DNA from: Limnoperna fortunei
Taxonomy: Eukaryota; Mollusca; Bivalvia; Mytilida; Modiolidae
Direction: 5' to 3'
Length of the DNA: 64,000 nt
NCBI GenBank assembly: GCA_944474755.1
Contig: OX104115.1
Span: 59,462,648 to 59,526,647, forward strand
Translations under genes and position numbers: made by a program
In this document: piece by piece, positions 11,261-24,089 of the stretch
How the letters are laid out: every line of letters starts with the position of its first letter
How positions within the stretch are numbered: the stretch's first letter is position 1
The notes under the pieces: generated by a model
What the model was told of the DNA's origin: nothing
Seen by the model: the letters and a program-made list of their open reading frames with translations, nothing else
Database searches by the model: none

Positions 11261-11747
11261 ATCAACTCCTCTTTAAATTCAATGTGTATATGCCTTAATT
11301 CAAAATCCGTTGTCTTTGGTTCTCTGGTTTACTCCACTTATGAAACCCTGGCGACCACATATATCTGAAATATTGCTGAAAAAGGTATAAATCTGCATTC
11401 AAATAACATCAAATAACACCATTTAAACATCTGATTGCATAAATTTTCTTTTAATCATCTGAAGGCTATCATTTAAATATCAAGTATATAGTGTGTGATA
11501 TTTTAATTTTTTTTACCTGAATTTTGACCTTTCACTGTATTTCGTAATAAATAATATATTAATATAAGCATTTTTAATTCATTCAATTAAAAAATGTGTG
11601 ACATCCTCTGACATACCAGATCTCTCGTATGCAGATAATTTCTTCTGTTATCAATTACGTTGGCCCACAAATTGGATAGAAGTGGCAGGTTTTTGCGTTG
11701 TTTAATAAAGTAAGGTGTAATACTACGTTATATTGAATGCATTACAG

Positions 11748-11849
11748 GAAGACAAAGATGATAATCAAGAGGAATCGATCAGGTTATCAATGATCATGTT
11801 AACGAAAGATAAGATCAGTTAGTAAAGGATGATACTACATTCACTGAAG
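11748..11849 (+). pseudogene. Possible decayed exon
   Basis: Bounded by GAATGCATTACAG and a good donor, GAAG|GTAAGC. No frame is open across all 102 bases, but two frames give hydrophilic peptides in succession (EDKDDNQEESIRLSIM, then DQLVKDDTTFTE), as expected of an exon that has taken an indel. It could belong to the + strand gene to its left. This is inference from splice sites and composition only. Confidence 0.2.
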
Positions 11850-12454
11850 GTAAGCAAGTCTTTGTAAGATAACAACTGTGTAAGCCTTAAATATTGTAAT
11901 AAATGCATGAAGTGTTATATGATAATCTCCTTTCGTTTTATAAATTGTAAAGCACTGACAACTTTTTCCATTGCCCCTAAGTTTTTTTCATTACGTTTTG
12001 TATGAACATCCTTAAATAAACATGTCGCACATTTAATATGAATATTACTGAATTCATGTCAGAACGTTTTTGCACACGATGAAATAATGAAAACTAAATA
12101 CCAAAGGACGACTCTTTTTACAATTTGGTGACTTCCTATATTAATAAATTTTGATGACATATTTTTATGTGGTAAAGATCTTTTAGACATCAAACAATAT
12201 GACTGATTTCAAAGTGTATTCCCTGTTTCCCTGTATGTTTAAATGAAACGTTTTTAAATTTACAAGAGCAAAATAATTTGTGTCGCTCGTTCCAGATTCG
12301 TCTGTATTTTCAACGCCAGAAGCTATGTCGACGTATCTTTAGTAATTTATTTTTACTTTTTATTTCTATATGTCAGCGTGGCACAAGCTATTAAATTGAC
12401 AGCCTCTAGTCACATTTGTAAATATTTTGATTGTCTGTCAATAAACAATCCTCG

Positions 12455-12615
12455 GGGGCCAAGTTGTCTAGATAATAAGTTATCTACTATTGAAGTTCGA
12501 GCATGACTTTAAGTAGTGTAGTATTGACTATCAACCTTAATTGACGAGGATAGCTAGTTTTGCATTTGGAAGTATGATTCCCCTCACTCCCCCTGTCAGC
12601 CCCTTAGCTAAACAA
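12455..12615 (+). mobile_element. Family 1 SINE, 5' part, strongly diverged
   Basis: GGGGGCCAAGTTGTCTAGAT, a B-box-like AGTTCGAGCATGACTTTAAG, and TCAACCTTAATTGACGAGGA followed by TAGCTAGTTTTGC match the order of motifs in the better copies. The 3' end is not found. Confidence 0.4.
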
Positions 12616-12639
12616 TTACTAAATATTGGTACTAAGATG

Positions 12640-13530
12640 GCCGGAAATGGAAACCGTTTCACATGAAGCCAGGACCTTATCAATTTCAGTTGTTTTTCGA
12701 GCCGATTGGACATTTAACATGCCTGCAATGGTTGTTAAAGCGTTCTGAATAGCAGAAATTTTAAAAATTTGTTTTCGAGACGAGCCGATTTGGCAGGATG
12801 AATTGTGATAGTGTAGAAATGTACCTCGAATGGTCCTCTACAAAATCTTTGTCCTAAATTCAAGATAGTCGCCTCCATGGAACACAGTTTATCGTAGGAC
12901 CCTATGGGAAAACCATTCAAATGGCTTTATTCCGATACCGTTCCGCTCATTGTACCAAATTATACAGAAATGAAGCCAATATTCTGACTTTGTTCCAGCT
13001 GAATAGAAACTCAAGAAGGCTGCAAGAGCTGATTAGACGAAATTTCAAAAAATGTTTTCTGATAAACAGAAAGAATTGTAATGTTGGTCCTCTACTAAGT
13101 TTGTGTTTTTACTCCGATCCTTAATTCAAAATGGAAATCACAGCTAAAAATAGCTTTACATAGAACCCTATGTGAAAAACGTAAAAATGGCTTTTTCCAC
13201 TCATTAAAAATAAATCATGCAGAAAACGCCCATGATAGTTTTCTTATAATTTTGAGTTGTTGCTTCCAATTGAAATTTCAACGTTGCAGCCAGGGTTGTT
13301 AATGCATTCGAATTGGCTGACATTTTAAAAACTAATTGTTGACAAACCGTTTGGAAGAATGAATTGTGCATCGTAGAAATGTATATCAGGTAGGATGGAT
13401 GACTATCTGACCAAAACGGGCGCCGCTGTGAAACAGATTAACATCGAATCATATAGGAAACACATAGAAACATTTGTTTCTCAGAAACTGGTCCTCTTAA
13501 GCATTTAAAATCAAAATCTGCAAGACAATT
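12640..13530 (+). repeat. Diverged array related to the 19.7-kb repeat
   Basis: Recurring words such as TGGTCCTCTACAAA, TAGGACCCTATGGGAAAA, and CCGATTGGACATTT / CCGATTTGGCAGG appear in the same order two or three times, and again in the larger array at 19715-20960. The unit is irregular. Open frames inside (12735-12920 minus, 12921-13124 plus) are repeat sequence and not genes. Confidence 0.6.
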
Positions 13531-14587
13531 CTAACTTCTAAACGTTTTTTGGTAAGTTAGGTGAGCATTACATGCTCTTGGGAGCATTCGGTTAATGTTG
13601 CTAGTATAAATGCTTCTGGTATATTAGGTAGACAGTTGGAATCAAGACTCGAGTTTCCAAAATTTATATAAAATATCCGTTTCTGATTTTAGTGTATATT
13701 TTCGTTTTCAAATGCAATGTTCTCTTTATACTATTTTTACTTGGCCATTGTACCTTTTAGTCATATGTATTTGTTAATCACCAGTGTCTTAATACTGAGT
13801 TTGTTTATAAGTGAATCTAATCTTAGCTAACAAGTTTGGTCAGGCCTCTGGCTTAACATAAATATCATTATCCAATTGGGTCAGTTTCATTTGTGTCAGT
13901 GTGTCACACTTTTCCTCCAAAAAACTGCTACAGTATCTTTATTCTGAAGTATTGACATGCACCAGCTATATAGTTTTTCATTTTTTTCCTGTAAAAAGGG
14001 CAAAAAGAGGCGATTTTCGTATCTGCAGCTCCCCATACTTGTTTAAATTATTTAACTCAATGTGCACAAAGTTGTTATTGAGAACTGCTGATATGCACAA
14101 GCTTTTCATTTTTCTCCAAACAAAACTTGTAATGACATAATTTGCGCCTTTTATTATCATTATTGAAAGGGGGTGTAATTTAAATCTAAATGTACACTTT
14201 TTATAATAATGTTAGTGACTTGTTATATTCATTCTGGATTTCAAAGTTGCGTACTGTTTTTGAAGATTTGTTGGCATTCATTACCAATTTAATGGTCGCA
14301 GATTGATAAGCGGAGCCAGTAAATGTATATTTGCAAGTATCAAATGACCAGTTAATTTTTGCAAATCTTCAAATATATTTTGGTTGTCTTATTTCTATGC
14401 AGCAGCAATAAAAAACTAAATAAATTGACTTAAATAAGAAATCTTTGGATTCACCAGAAATATCATCTGCCCTTAAATACATATCTGACAGCATCAATGA
14501 GACATCCAGTGTTGCATTAAAATTTATATAAGGTTTATCCTGAATTATACCCAATTCAATTTGATTTATGAAAAGCACACTTGTTTG
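13531..14587. other. No feature recognised
   Basis: AT-rich sequence. The open frames at 13901-14160 and 14369-14638 show no domain-like pattern. Confidence 0.45.
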
Positions 14588-16162
14588 CTTAAAGGGAAAC
14601 TTCGCGAAAAAATGAAAATTTGATATGTTATTCTTCAACTAAAAAGAAACACATTTGCCTCTTGATGTTTTATTATATTTTCAGTGGTTAAGTTTCTGCA
14701 TGGAATTTACCGTGAAATGCACTTATGGAGGTCCGCCATCTTGTCACTAGATGGCAATACTAGACATCCAAGTGCCTTAAAAGTCGTCGTATGATAATAA
14801 CGCGAAACGGTCAATAACAGAAGGTTGTACTATAAGACAAGGTTGTGGAAAGATTACGTTTCGTATTCCTGATCTATATATAAGCAAAAAAAACCCCGAC
14901 TTGTGTAACAAGTAGTTATCCAATTTAAAGACTTCTACTTAAGACTATTTCCACAGCAGCAACAACGGTAAACGGAAAGAAAGTCACAGGAAAAAAATCA
15001 CAGTTTTGATAGGAAAAAAGGTCCATAAATATTAATTAAATTGAAAATTATTCGTTTTATTATTTTCAACTTAATCAGATTAAGCAACTTATTAAACGAA
15101 ACTTTTTATACAAAATATTTACGAAGTTGACCATTTGAGAAATAACGGTCATTAAATGAAATATTTTTAAATACTATGGTTTTCGCGCATCAAAATTTCA
15201 CTTCACGTTTAGTACATTTATAATTATTATTATTGTTATTATTATAATTATTATTACTGGTAACATGTATTGTGCGTGTGCGTAACAGTTTCCAAACTTT
15301 TACATGTTGTGTATATTTGAGTTTACGTGCACGTTTTACGTTTCCTATGACTTGGCATCTATAGGTATTCGAAATCTTATATACATCCTGTGTTATGACA
15401 CTTCGGTGTATTCAAATCATACCTGTCCTTGGCAGGAGGGGTGTGCCTTTCTAATTTCGAATTACATGATTAACCTTTTATCTGGTTAGCTTTTGAAAAA
15501 GTCCGAATATTCATACTTCAAAGTCGGCGTCAAATGATCTAGTAATTACAATATACATTCTGTTTGTTTACCTGCTAATTATGTTAATTACCCTTCATAA
15601 ACGAGTAATGATTTACCTGTAACATTTTCACGTCCAGGTACAACCGCCGTTTCAAGACGTGCAAAATTATCCACGGAATTTTATTTTATATATAAAAATA
15701 ATCATATAAATATATCTTTTATTACAATTATTATTTAGGTAAATTATATCTGAGTTAAATAAAGACAGGTTAAACTTTGTGTCTAAAAATACTTTTATTA
15801 AAACAAAGATCATTAAAACATTATTTTATATAGACGTATTTGGTAATCTTATGTTGTCAGCCGGTTATTAGTCATCGCCACAGTTTATATATTCTTCAAA
15901 GAGCAAAGGCAGAAAAACATATATTTAAACTGGATTATTTATCATAGTTACTGGATAATTACATTTATCACGTCACAAACGCAGTCACGTGATAAAATAC
16001 TGTCAATATGGCGGCCCCCATACACAAAATTTTACCACCTTTATCCACTCTAGAAGCGTAACGGTAAAGAATACAATCAAACATCAAAAGGCAATTATAT
16101 TTCTTTTTATTTGAAGAATAACACATCAAATTTTAATTTTTTTCGCGAAGTTTCCCTTTAAG
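14588..16162. mobile_element. Non-autonomous DNA transposon, about 165-bp inverted ends, TTAA flanks
   Basis: The left end reads TTAA then AGGGAAACTTCGCG; the right end reads CGCGAAGTTTCCCT then TTAA. The inverted similarity runs inward about 165 bases (through TTATTCTTCAA, AAAAAGAAA and GAGGTCCGCCAT / GGGGGCCGCCAT). The interior, about 1.2 kb, holds an ATT microsatellite (15214-15257) and small chance frames but no transposase. A TTAA flank is typical of piggyBac-type insertion, but the terminal bases AGGGAA are not the usual CCC type, so the superfamily stays open. TA could be the true target duplication. Confidence 0.75.
15214..15257. repeat. (ATT)n microsatellite
   Basis: Imperfect run of ATT/TTA triplets inside the TTAA-flanked element. 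Confidence 0.7.
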
Positions 16163-16584
16163 GAATCTTTCTTTGCTCACGTCTCACAAACTGCCGTCAT
16201 CTGTCCAGTTCCCATAAGGATATGGGAAAATGTTTACACGGTTATCTATTTTGAAGTGAAATTGTATTTGATTAATTCACAGATCAAAGACAATAAGGTC
16301 AGAGCAACCATATGTGTACTAAATTGATCATTAAAGTTTGTGTTAATTGAAGCTTAATCTTCTATCATTGAGCTATGTTGTAGCTAGTAAGAAGAGCTTG
16401 CATTTTAACTGTTCTAAAGTTGTAGCAGTATTGAAAGGCATAGAGTACAAATGCTAATAATTTACATTCTTCACTATAAGATGTTGAATTAAAGAAATAT
16501 AGGGGTTTGTATAACTGAAAAGAAGTATCGAAATGACCTTCGAATGTGAGCAAATAAAAGAAGTTGTTAAAACTTTGTTTTTGG

Positions 16585-16700
16585 TGAAAGTTCCCGGTCA
16601 TCGATAACAACATTCCAGTCGCTTCAGCGTATGGTGTGTACATTTCTCAACTTATTGGTTATGCTAGGTTATGATAGGTGTTGCGATCGCTATTCCGATT
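16585..16700 (+). pseudogene. Reverse-transcriptase relic, short fragment
   Basis: The + strand reads VIDNNIPVASAYGVYISQLI then GYARL before a stop. The same block (IPAA.AYGVYISQI, AYGVHMSQLIR, NVYISQLIKY) recurs in the relics at 39.4, 40.6 and 21.2 kb. It is the segment downstream of the YIDD catalytic motif. The fragment is cut at both sides. The 92-codon minus-strand frame at 16365-16643 is a shadow of it. Confidence 0.6.
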
Positions 16701-18424
16701 TTCTAAGAATACCTCTCACTGCAAATAAAACAATTGAATAATGAAAGAGAAATCAAATGAAAATTAAACGTATATTTTAATAGTCAATAAATAAAAAATC
16801 ATTTTAATGTCACTCATAATATTTTTTTTTAAATAATAAATCTCCTCACTGTTCATTAATAACCACAGATCATGATCCACCAATTCAGGTATTTCGGAAC
16901 AATGTCGCACTATTACAGGCCAAAGATTGTAAATTGTTAAAATATTATAATATATATAAACCTATATCATTACACTGAGCTTACGGTGGCTGCGGAACCA
17001 CAAGATGTGCGTTGTATTTTTCCTCTGATTTTAGCCCTATAAATTTTGTTATTCTTTCAATAACGATTTGACTTCCATCGCTGAATATCCATTTACGCTA
17101 GTCATCATCAACTGTTTAGTTTAGTTTTTCTTTTCATTAAACCATTTAAGGCTAATTTTTTCTTGTTCACTACTCGTACTGGCACCCTTTTCTTATTTCT
17201 TAGCAATCCTTCGTTTAAAACCTAAACTGAAAACATTCTTTCTAATTGTTCTAGAACTAAATTTAAGGTCCTTACCTTCATTAAATATACTTGTAAATTT
17301 AAAGTCCTTCGTCGATCATTGAAAGCTGTGTTTTCTCCCTCTTTTAGAACGATTTGTTGCTGAACCGTGCGTCTCATTTTTTTCACAACAAATTTGATTG
17401 TAGACTTAGGATGAACTAGCAATAATCAAATTTGGAACAACTGCAATCAATTAACAAGGTCTTTCCCCTTTCTAGGTTATTGTACTTCTGATTATGTTAA
17501 ATGATCGAAAAACTATCAATTGTGGGTCAAGGTCATATCATAGCAACAAGGTAACCGTATAAAAAGTCCTTAGCAACCTTAATTTGTAGAATCAGGGTGC
17601 ATTGCTTTACTGATAAAATTCATTTTATAAACCGGAAGTTAAATTTTGTCCTTAGCAACCAGCACAAAAATCATTGCCAACAATATATTGTTTTGACTCT
17701 TTCTTGAGCTTTTGTTTACGTCTTCAAACCATATCGGGAAAGACCTTTGTATTTGTTTGCAGAACTAATGTCCATTCATTCTTCTTTCTGTTTGGAATTG
17801 ACCCTTTGGAGTATAAATATTGTAGCAGACGACATAAATCTAGTGCGTTTATACGTCATCAAAAATGATAACTACATTTTAAAAAGACATTGCTGTTGGA
17901 CGTTTTTATTTTTATTAACAGCGCGAAGCAGGCAAATATTTGCAACACATAATACAAATACGCCATTTCAACGTACCTCATGAATAATTTCTACCTTGAC
18001 TGGATATGATAATCAACATCTCTCATGGCTAACCACAACAAATAGCAATCTTTTGTTCAATTCTAGAGATAACGTGAATTTCTTATATATGTATTAATAA
18101 TGACAACTTAAAAATCATCATCATAATATCATGGACTAACAAATGAGATAGTTAAAATTCATACATAATGATTGTTTCTATTTGGGAAAATCAAATGTTT
18201 TATAAAGGTCATTAATAGTTAGCTATAAGACCTTTATTTTGTACAAAAAGAGCTGAGATTCAGATATATTGGTGTTAAAGCAGAACCTTTCAATATATAT
18301 TATATACTTTTTTGGCCGTGAATACTTTGAAAAAGTTAAAAACAAAAAACCTTTACTTTTAACAGAAAAGGCTAAGTTTCAGGATAATGTAATTGTTGAA
18401 TAAGGATAACTCGAATATACATTT
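16701..18424. other. No gene recognised
   Basis: AT-rich. CTTAGCAACC occurs twice (about 17569 and 17651). The minus-strand frame at 17222-17422 is hydrophilic (QQIVLKEGENTAFNDRRRTL) but lacks splice sites or a known family. Overlapping frames at 17674-17983 look like chance. Confidence 0.4.
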
Positions 18425-18700
18425 TGGTCACCTACCGGCTTCGCCAAAGGGGAGTATATATTTGTACACCATCCACCAGTCCATTAGTTCGTTACATACA
18501 TGTTTTCGTACTTTTTATCTAACGGTTTTGAGATACTAGCTGATATTTCATACGAGAGTTAACCAACACGAGTTACCAAATCAGGTTTAAATATTTTCCT
18601 TGTCTGATGATTTTTGACTACAATATGGCCCTTGGACTTTTCATTTGCCGGTACGGGACTTATAAATGCATGAGACATTATATCCACACATGTTTATTTT
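18425..18700 (+). repeat. Possible dispersed repeat
   Basis: CACCTACCGGCTTCGCCAAA, GGGGAGTATATATTTGTACA and CCATCCACCAGTCCATTAG, followed by CATTTGCCGGTACGGGACTT, resemble a repeat I associate with mollusc genomes. There is no second copy in this window, so support is weak. Confidence 0.25.
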
Positions 18701-19714
18701 GACTTTTTGTGTTGTTATCTTGTTAATTTTGTTTGCTTACAGCTAGTCTTTGAAAGATGGAACAGGATCTAGAAAAGGTACAACAGACAGTTGAATCATA
18801 ATATATGTATATTATGCTTCTTATAATTATACAAGTTATCATATTCATAATGAAAAATCAATGTTTCAACATTTTCAAACAAAAAAATAACTGAAGAAGT
18901 TACACTTGTCTAAGATATTATATGGTAAATATCACTGTATATTTTCTTCATTTGTTTCTCAAAATGTCAAAACGAATTTTAGAAATTACAAGTGTTAAAA
19001 CATTATACGCACATAATGTATTGAGTTTACAGGTTTAATAGAGCATGTGCAATATCATGTACAGATGCTTTTCAAACTATTTTACTGCTTTGATTAAAAA
19101 TGAAAACTTCTTGGATGGCCATTTTTCTTTATTTAAAGTAGAAATTTTGTTTTGTAATATGAGTTAGAGGATAAATGTGTACAATTTTACATATTAATTT
19201 GTGTTTATTTTCACATATTATATTTAATTTCTTTTAGTGTAGTTTTTGATAAATGATCTGTATATAAGATTATGTTATCTATAAAAAAGCTTGTTTCCAG
19301 ATTAGAAACATTACAATGTTATTGCTAAATGCTCATTTTTTGTTGTTGCTGTTGTTCTTTTTACAAGTTTATTGTTTATCTTAAATAATAATGACACTCT
19401 TTTGCTTGTAAGCACTACAATTTATATACAGTTCAAGGTCCTTTTTATCTATCTAGTAGAATAATTTATACAATTTGGGAATTTTGTTTAACAGATGTCA
19501 AATTATTAATGATCACTCGGTGATAAATTGATGCAAACAAAAACATTTTGCCGTCCATTTTACTCATGAAAACTCATCTCAATTTATCCATTTTATTGTT
19601 TTTATTCACGTGTGTTATCTTCATGTAAAATTTGTTTTGATTGTTTTATATAACTTTTATGATAAAAAATTTTTATGATATATTATCTTTGTTGTCATTT
19701 ACTTTTTAAACATG

Positions 19715-20960
19715 TTGATAGTTCACCTGACTTGAAATGAGCTATTATTATCACTTTTGCGTCGGATGTCGTTGTCAGGGTCGTCGTCGGCATCTGTATA
19801 CATTTTACATTTTAATCTTCCTCTCTAAAACCACTTGGCCAATTGACACCTAACTTGTTTAGAATGTTAATTGGATGGACCTTTACAAAAGTTATGTTTT
19901 TTATTCTGATTGGAAAACTAAAATGGTCGCCACTGCGGGACTTAGTTGAAAATAGGATCCTATGGGAATACAATTTAAAAGAGGCTGTTAGCCAGTCGAA
20001 ACCAATATTTTTGGATGGTCCTCGATAACGTTTTTATGCCGGAAATTCAAAATAGCCGCTATGGCAGAACAACTTAGTTAAACATTGCTTCTTCTCTGAA
20101 ACCGGTTTACCAATGGAACAAAACTAGCAATATTGTTTGAATGGTGTTCTATTATGTTTATGTTTTTATGCCAATCGGAAATTCAAAATGGCTGCCACCA
20201 CATGACTTAGTTAAATATGAGAGAAAGTTTCATACGGCTTCTTCTCTAAAATCGGTTAACCAATCGAAGTAGAACTTGATAGCATTATTGTTTGGATGGT
20301 CCTCTATAAAGCTTATATTTTAAGCAAATTTGAAATGCAAAATCGCCACCCTCGCAGGACTTATTTTTTTAAAGGCTTCTTCTCGGAAACCGGTCACCCA
20401 ATCGAAACAAAACTTACTATTTTGTTTGGATGGTCCTCTATACAGTTTTTTTGTGTGTCAAATTTAAATTTAAAATAACCACAACCTAATGACTGAGTTT
20501 AACATGGGACCTTATGGGGAAAAAAGTTTACAAATGCATCTTCTTTAAATCGGTTAAACAATAGAAACAAAACTTATCAGATTTATAATGTTCATGTTTT
20601 TATGCCAATGAATACTGCAAGTGGTCGCCATCGGAGGACTTAATTTAACATAATACTATACAGAATATTTAAAACACTTCTTCTCTAAAGCGCGTAACTA
20701 ATTGACCTAAATAACTAATCTCACCAGCATGTTCGGATGGTCTTTAGCCGATTGGAAATTTAAAATGACCGTTACCAAAGTATTTAGTTTAACATAGAAC
20801 CCATAGAAGGTAAAACAATTTTAAAGCTTTCTTTTCTGAAACCATTAAACCAATCAAAACACACGTTATTAGGAATATTTATGAGATTTTCCTCTACAGT
20901 TTTTATTCAAGTAAGACAATACAAATGACCACCATTACCATTTTGGATTAGGCTGAACAG
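19715..20960 (+). repeat. Tandem array, unit about 145 bp, seven to eight copies
   Basis: A leader (TTCACCTGACTTGAAATGAG, CTATTATTATCACTTTTGCG, then a GTCG-rich stretch) is followed by repeated units. Each unit contains CTTCTTCTCTGAAACCGGTT, CCAATCGAAACAAAACTT, TTTGGATGGTCCTCTA, AAATTCAAAATGGCCGCCA and GACTTAGTTTAACATAGGACC in recognisable form. Starts of the CTTCTTCTC block near 20087, 20238, 20376, 20538, 20672 and 20828 give spacings of 134-162. Diverged; the open frames inside are not genes. Confidence 0.8.
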
Positions 20961-21119
20961 AGGACTCTATTTACCATCTTTTTGGAAACTTCAGCCATAT
21001 TGTATTTGACTTTATACTGGATTCATAAATTAGGAAAACTATCTGCCATCATATTTTCGAACGCGATTAATACATATTAACAACAAAATCGTACCTATAA
21101 TAAATCTTACTAAAGGCGC

Positions 21120-22200
21120 AGACGAGTCGTTTTTTTTTGTAAACTTTGTTTATAAGTCTATCCCGAAGAAATAATGTCTGCAAAAATCAGTATGCTTTGC
21201 TATGCTTGTATACTTGATCAATTGAGAAATATAGACATTGTATTCAAGAGAAGATAAAATCTCTCATATGCGTAGATTCTGGTGCTAATATGACCATTGA
21301 CTTTGAAGTGTAAATCTAAAATTATGTAGATGAAGAAATTTCTGTGGTTTCTTTAATTTCCAGGTCTGCATGATATGTTACGGATGCCACTTAGCAGATT
21401 AAGGGTTGTTAATTAAAAGGACATCATCAATATATCTATTCGTGAAATTAGAAGACCAAGGTTCTCCTATCTTCTTGTCTTAATACGACTTTAAAGAAAT
21501 TCAATTTCATAAGAACAGGAACAAATTATATCTATTGAAAAACAAATGCTCAAAAATTTACAAATATTTTGTCGATCAGAAAATCTAGCATAACACAAAC
21601 TTGTTCCTCGCTGTAGCATAATTTGCTTTCTTGTTTTTTAATAGAAAATATGTATTGCTGTAAGTAAAACTACTTTGTGGCATATCTTGAAGCAAATACT
21701 GTATGTAAAACAAATTTAAGACGTGATTTTAGTTATCGTGAGGCAAGGTAGTATGAAGACTTAACAGATTAAAGATTCACACAGAGGACATTTTAAATAT
21801 CGAAGATATTTAACAGTTATTTAGTTTATTTATGAATCAACATATAATTGATATTACTTCGCGATAAAACAGTTTCAAAGTATGTTTGCTGCCCTTCTTG
21901 CACTGCAGACAATATCTAATATCAACCGTTTTGACAGCTTTTAAGCGCCTTGATGAGCCTGATATGTACCTTTCCTTGTAAGGATTTTTTAATATTATTT
22001 TGGAATCCAATACAAGTCTGGTAGATCTTCATACACTGTGTCGTAATGGTTATCCAAGAAGTCATGCAGGACTTATGATAAGCCAGGATTTCATCTTTGT
22101 CAAAAGTAGGACGTCTTTGAATACGAATTAAGGTTGATTATATATATTTTTTTGACATTTTACTAAAGATATTATTGTTCTTACCCAGTTAGAAAGTGCA
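21120..22200 (-). pseudogene. Decayed reverse transcriptase (possible Penelope-like)
   Basis: Read on the minus strand, DLPDLYWIPK (near 22020-21993) corresponds to LPTLYWLPKLHK of the family. Further on is RYIDDVLLINNP (catalytic YIDD, 21434-21420), then a LEIKETTEISSST-like block in a shifted frame, then NVYISQLIKYTSIAKHTDF (about 21245-21190). Many stops and frameshifts separate these. The motif order (PKLHK, YIDD, SQLIRYARA) identifies one retroelement family with five relics here. Assignment to Penelope-like elements rests on the PKLHK-type N-terminal motif and is tentative. Confidence 0.65.
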
Positions 22201-22449
22201 CCAAGATCTGGGTTTTGTTCCTTTTTTCTCTTAATCCACTTTCTGGCAGTCTTCGAATCCTGAATATCTTTAGGTTCCAGTCTACTGGTTAACGTTCTCT
22301 TTCTTTAGGACCAGCAGAAATAATGTTTCTTAGATTCTCGTGGTCAATGATGTTCAGATCACCAGTAATCGCCTGGGTTGTATATGCATACAAGTGCATT
22401 CAGTAGGTGGCTTGAGATCTGCTTCAATGTCTAAGTCCTACATTGTTTG

Positions 22450-24089
22450 CTTATGATTGCAGATTTTACGGGCAATTGGGTTGGTTTATTTATAACACAA
22501 GATTAAATAGTCCCCAATTTTGCTTGCTATACTTTAATAAGCAACAAATTTATGTTGGTACGTATACACAACTACACATAATAGCGCTGTATGACATACA
22601 GCTGCTACAGCAGCTGTACAGTAATTGCTTTCTTTATCTTTAACTGTAAACGTTACATGATGCTGGAAAACTTTCAAAACTTGCCAACGTTTCTTAGTTA
22701 AATTAATTGATAAAACTTTTTTAAGAGACAAGAAATAGCATTATTTCCAAACAATATTTGCAAATTGTACATGGTCTGGAATATCAACAGAAAACATCAG
22801 CTCCGATACTGAAAAACGCGAAAATTACCTAAAAGTTTATAATCATTTCATTCAAAAGTAAATTCAAGCCACATTTGAAAGGCTGATAATACTGTGGTTT
22901 CGAACGAGAAAAGAGTAAAGCAGACTTTGGATGCAAAATTTTAAGGTATGTCTATGTGACTATGCATCATTTACTAAAAGTAAAGATTTATTTTATGTTT
23001 TGAAAAAGGAAATCGCGTTGAATGACTTGCATTTGATGAGTAATTTTTTCGTTTGATTATGTTTAGTTGTTTTGATTAAAACCAAACGCAATTTCATATT
23101 TCGAATTAAATATTATTTCTAATAATTATAACAAACTTAATAATAACTACACGTTGTGTGCTGAATTGGAACATTTTAATTCTATATACATGTAGCTAAA
23201 CTTGGATAAAAGCTGAACTTACACCTACTATTATGTTATCAGCAGGAGATAAACAAATAGGCTTCTCAAGCAGAAGCTGAACAGAAATTAAGACAAATTT
23301 GTATTTTTGACGTCTTTGCTATGTATTCTATATATATCATAAACGCATTAGAGAATTTGTTTATAACAATAGTTTCTTTATTATAGATAACCCATATTTA
23401 TATTAAAAATTGTACACTTGTTATAAAACTCACAAGATCGTAGTATTGGTACATAAGTATGTTATTATGACCGGTTAGTGGCTTTTATCTGACAGAAATT
23501 AAGAAGCCATTAAATATCAGTAAATAAATATATTGTTTATAAATCTTGTTCTCTTCTGAATCTGCAACTACAGTGGTGAAAGGCACGCGATCAATCGAAG
23601 ATGACTAACAACCACTTGCCACCGAGGCACCGTTTTTGAGAATTGGCAGTCCTGCAAAAGAGTCGATAATAAGTAATAGGACCTAAATGCAAACAGGTTC
23701 TATCTCATTCGTCTATTCACAAATGTTAATTCCTAGACCCAGGATATGATAATATTTAAACTGTAAATTGTACAGCAATTTGAATATGAAAAAATTTAAT
23801 GTAAAATATAGCGGTTCATACTTTAATATACTTTTGAGATAATTGAAACTTTAATGAAAAGCAACTGTTCTATTAAGCTTTCTTGACCCCAAACGCAAAG
23901 GTTATTTTTTGTTTTCTAATTAATCCGTTTTGATAATTAACGTTCAGCATCACAAGTGGTCCTGATCGTATCCGGTCGAACATATAAAGTAGGCAAACTA
24001 ATAAATACATAGGTCGTATTCATAATGTTTGGCACAATATTTCCTCTACATTGCAAATATTCGTAATGTCACATTAAAGGACAACAGAT
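22450..24089. other. No gene recognised
   Basis: AT-rich. One minus-strand exon-like block is noted separately at 23223-23276. Overlapping open frames at 22443-22731 have chance-like composition. Confidence 0.4.

Noticed and set aside
12735..13124. Back-to-back open frames of 61 and 67 codons
   Set aside because: They lie in the repeat related to the 19.7-kb array.
16365..16643. 92-codon minus-strand frame
   Set aside because: It is the antisense shadow of the reverse-transcriptase fragment read on the + strand at 16585-16700.
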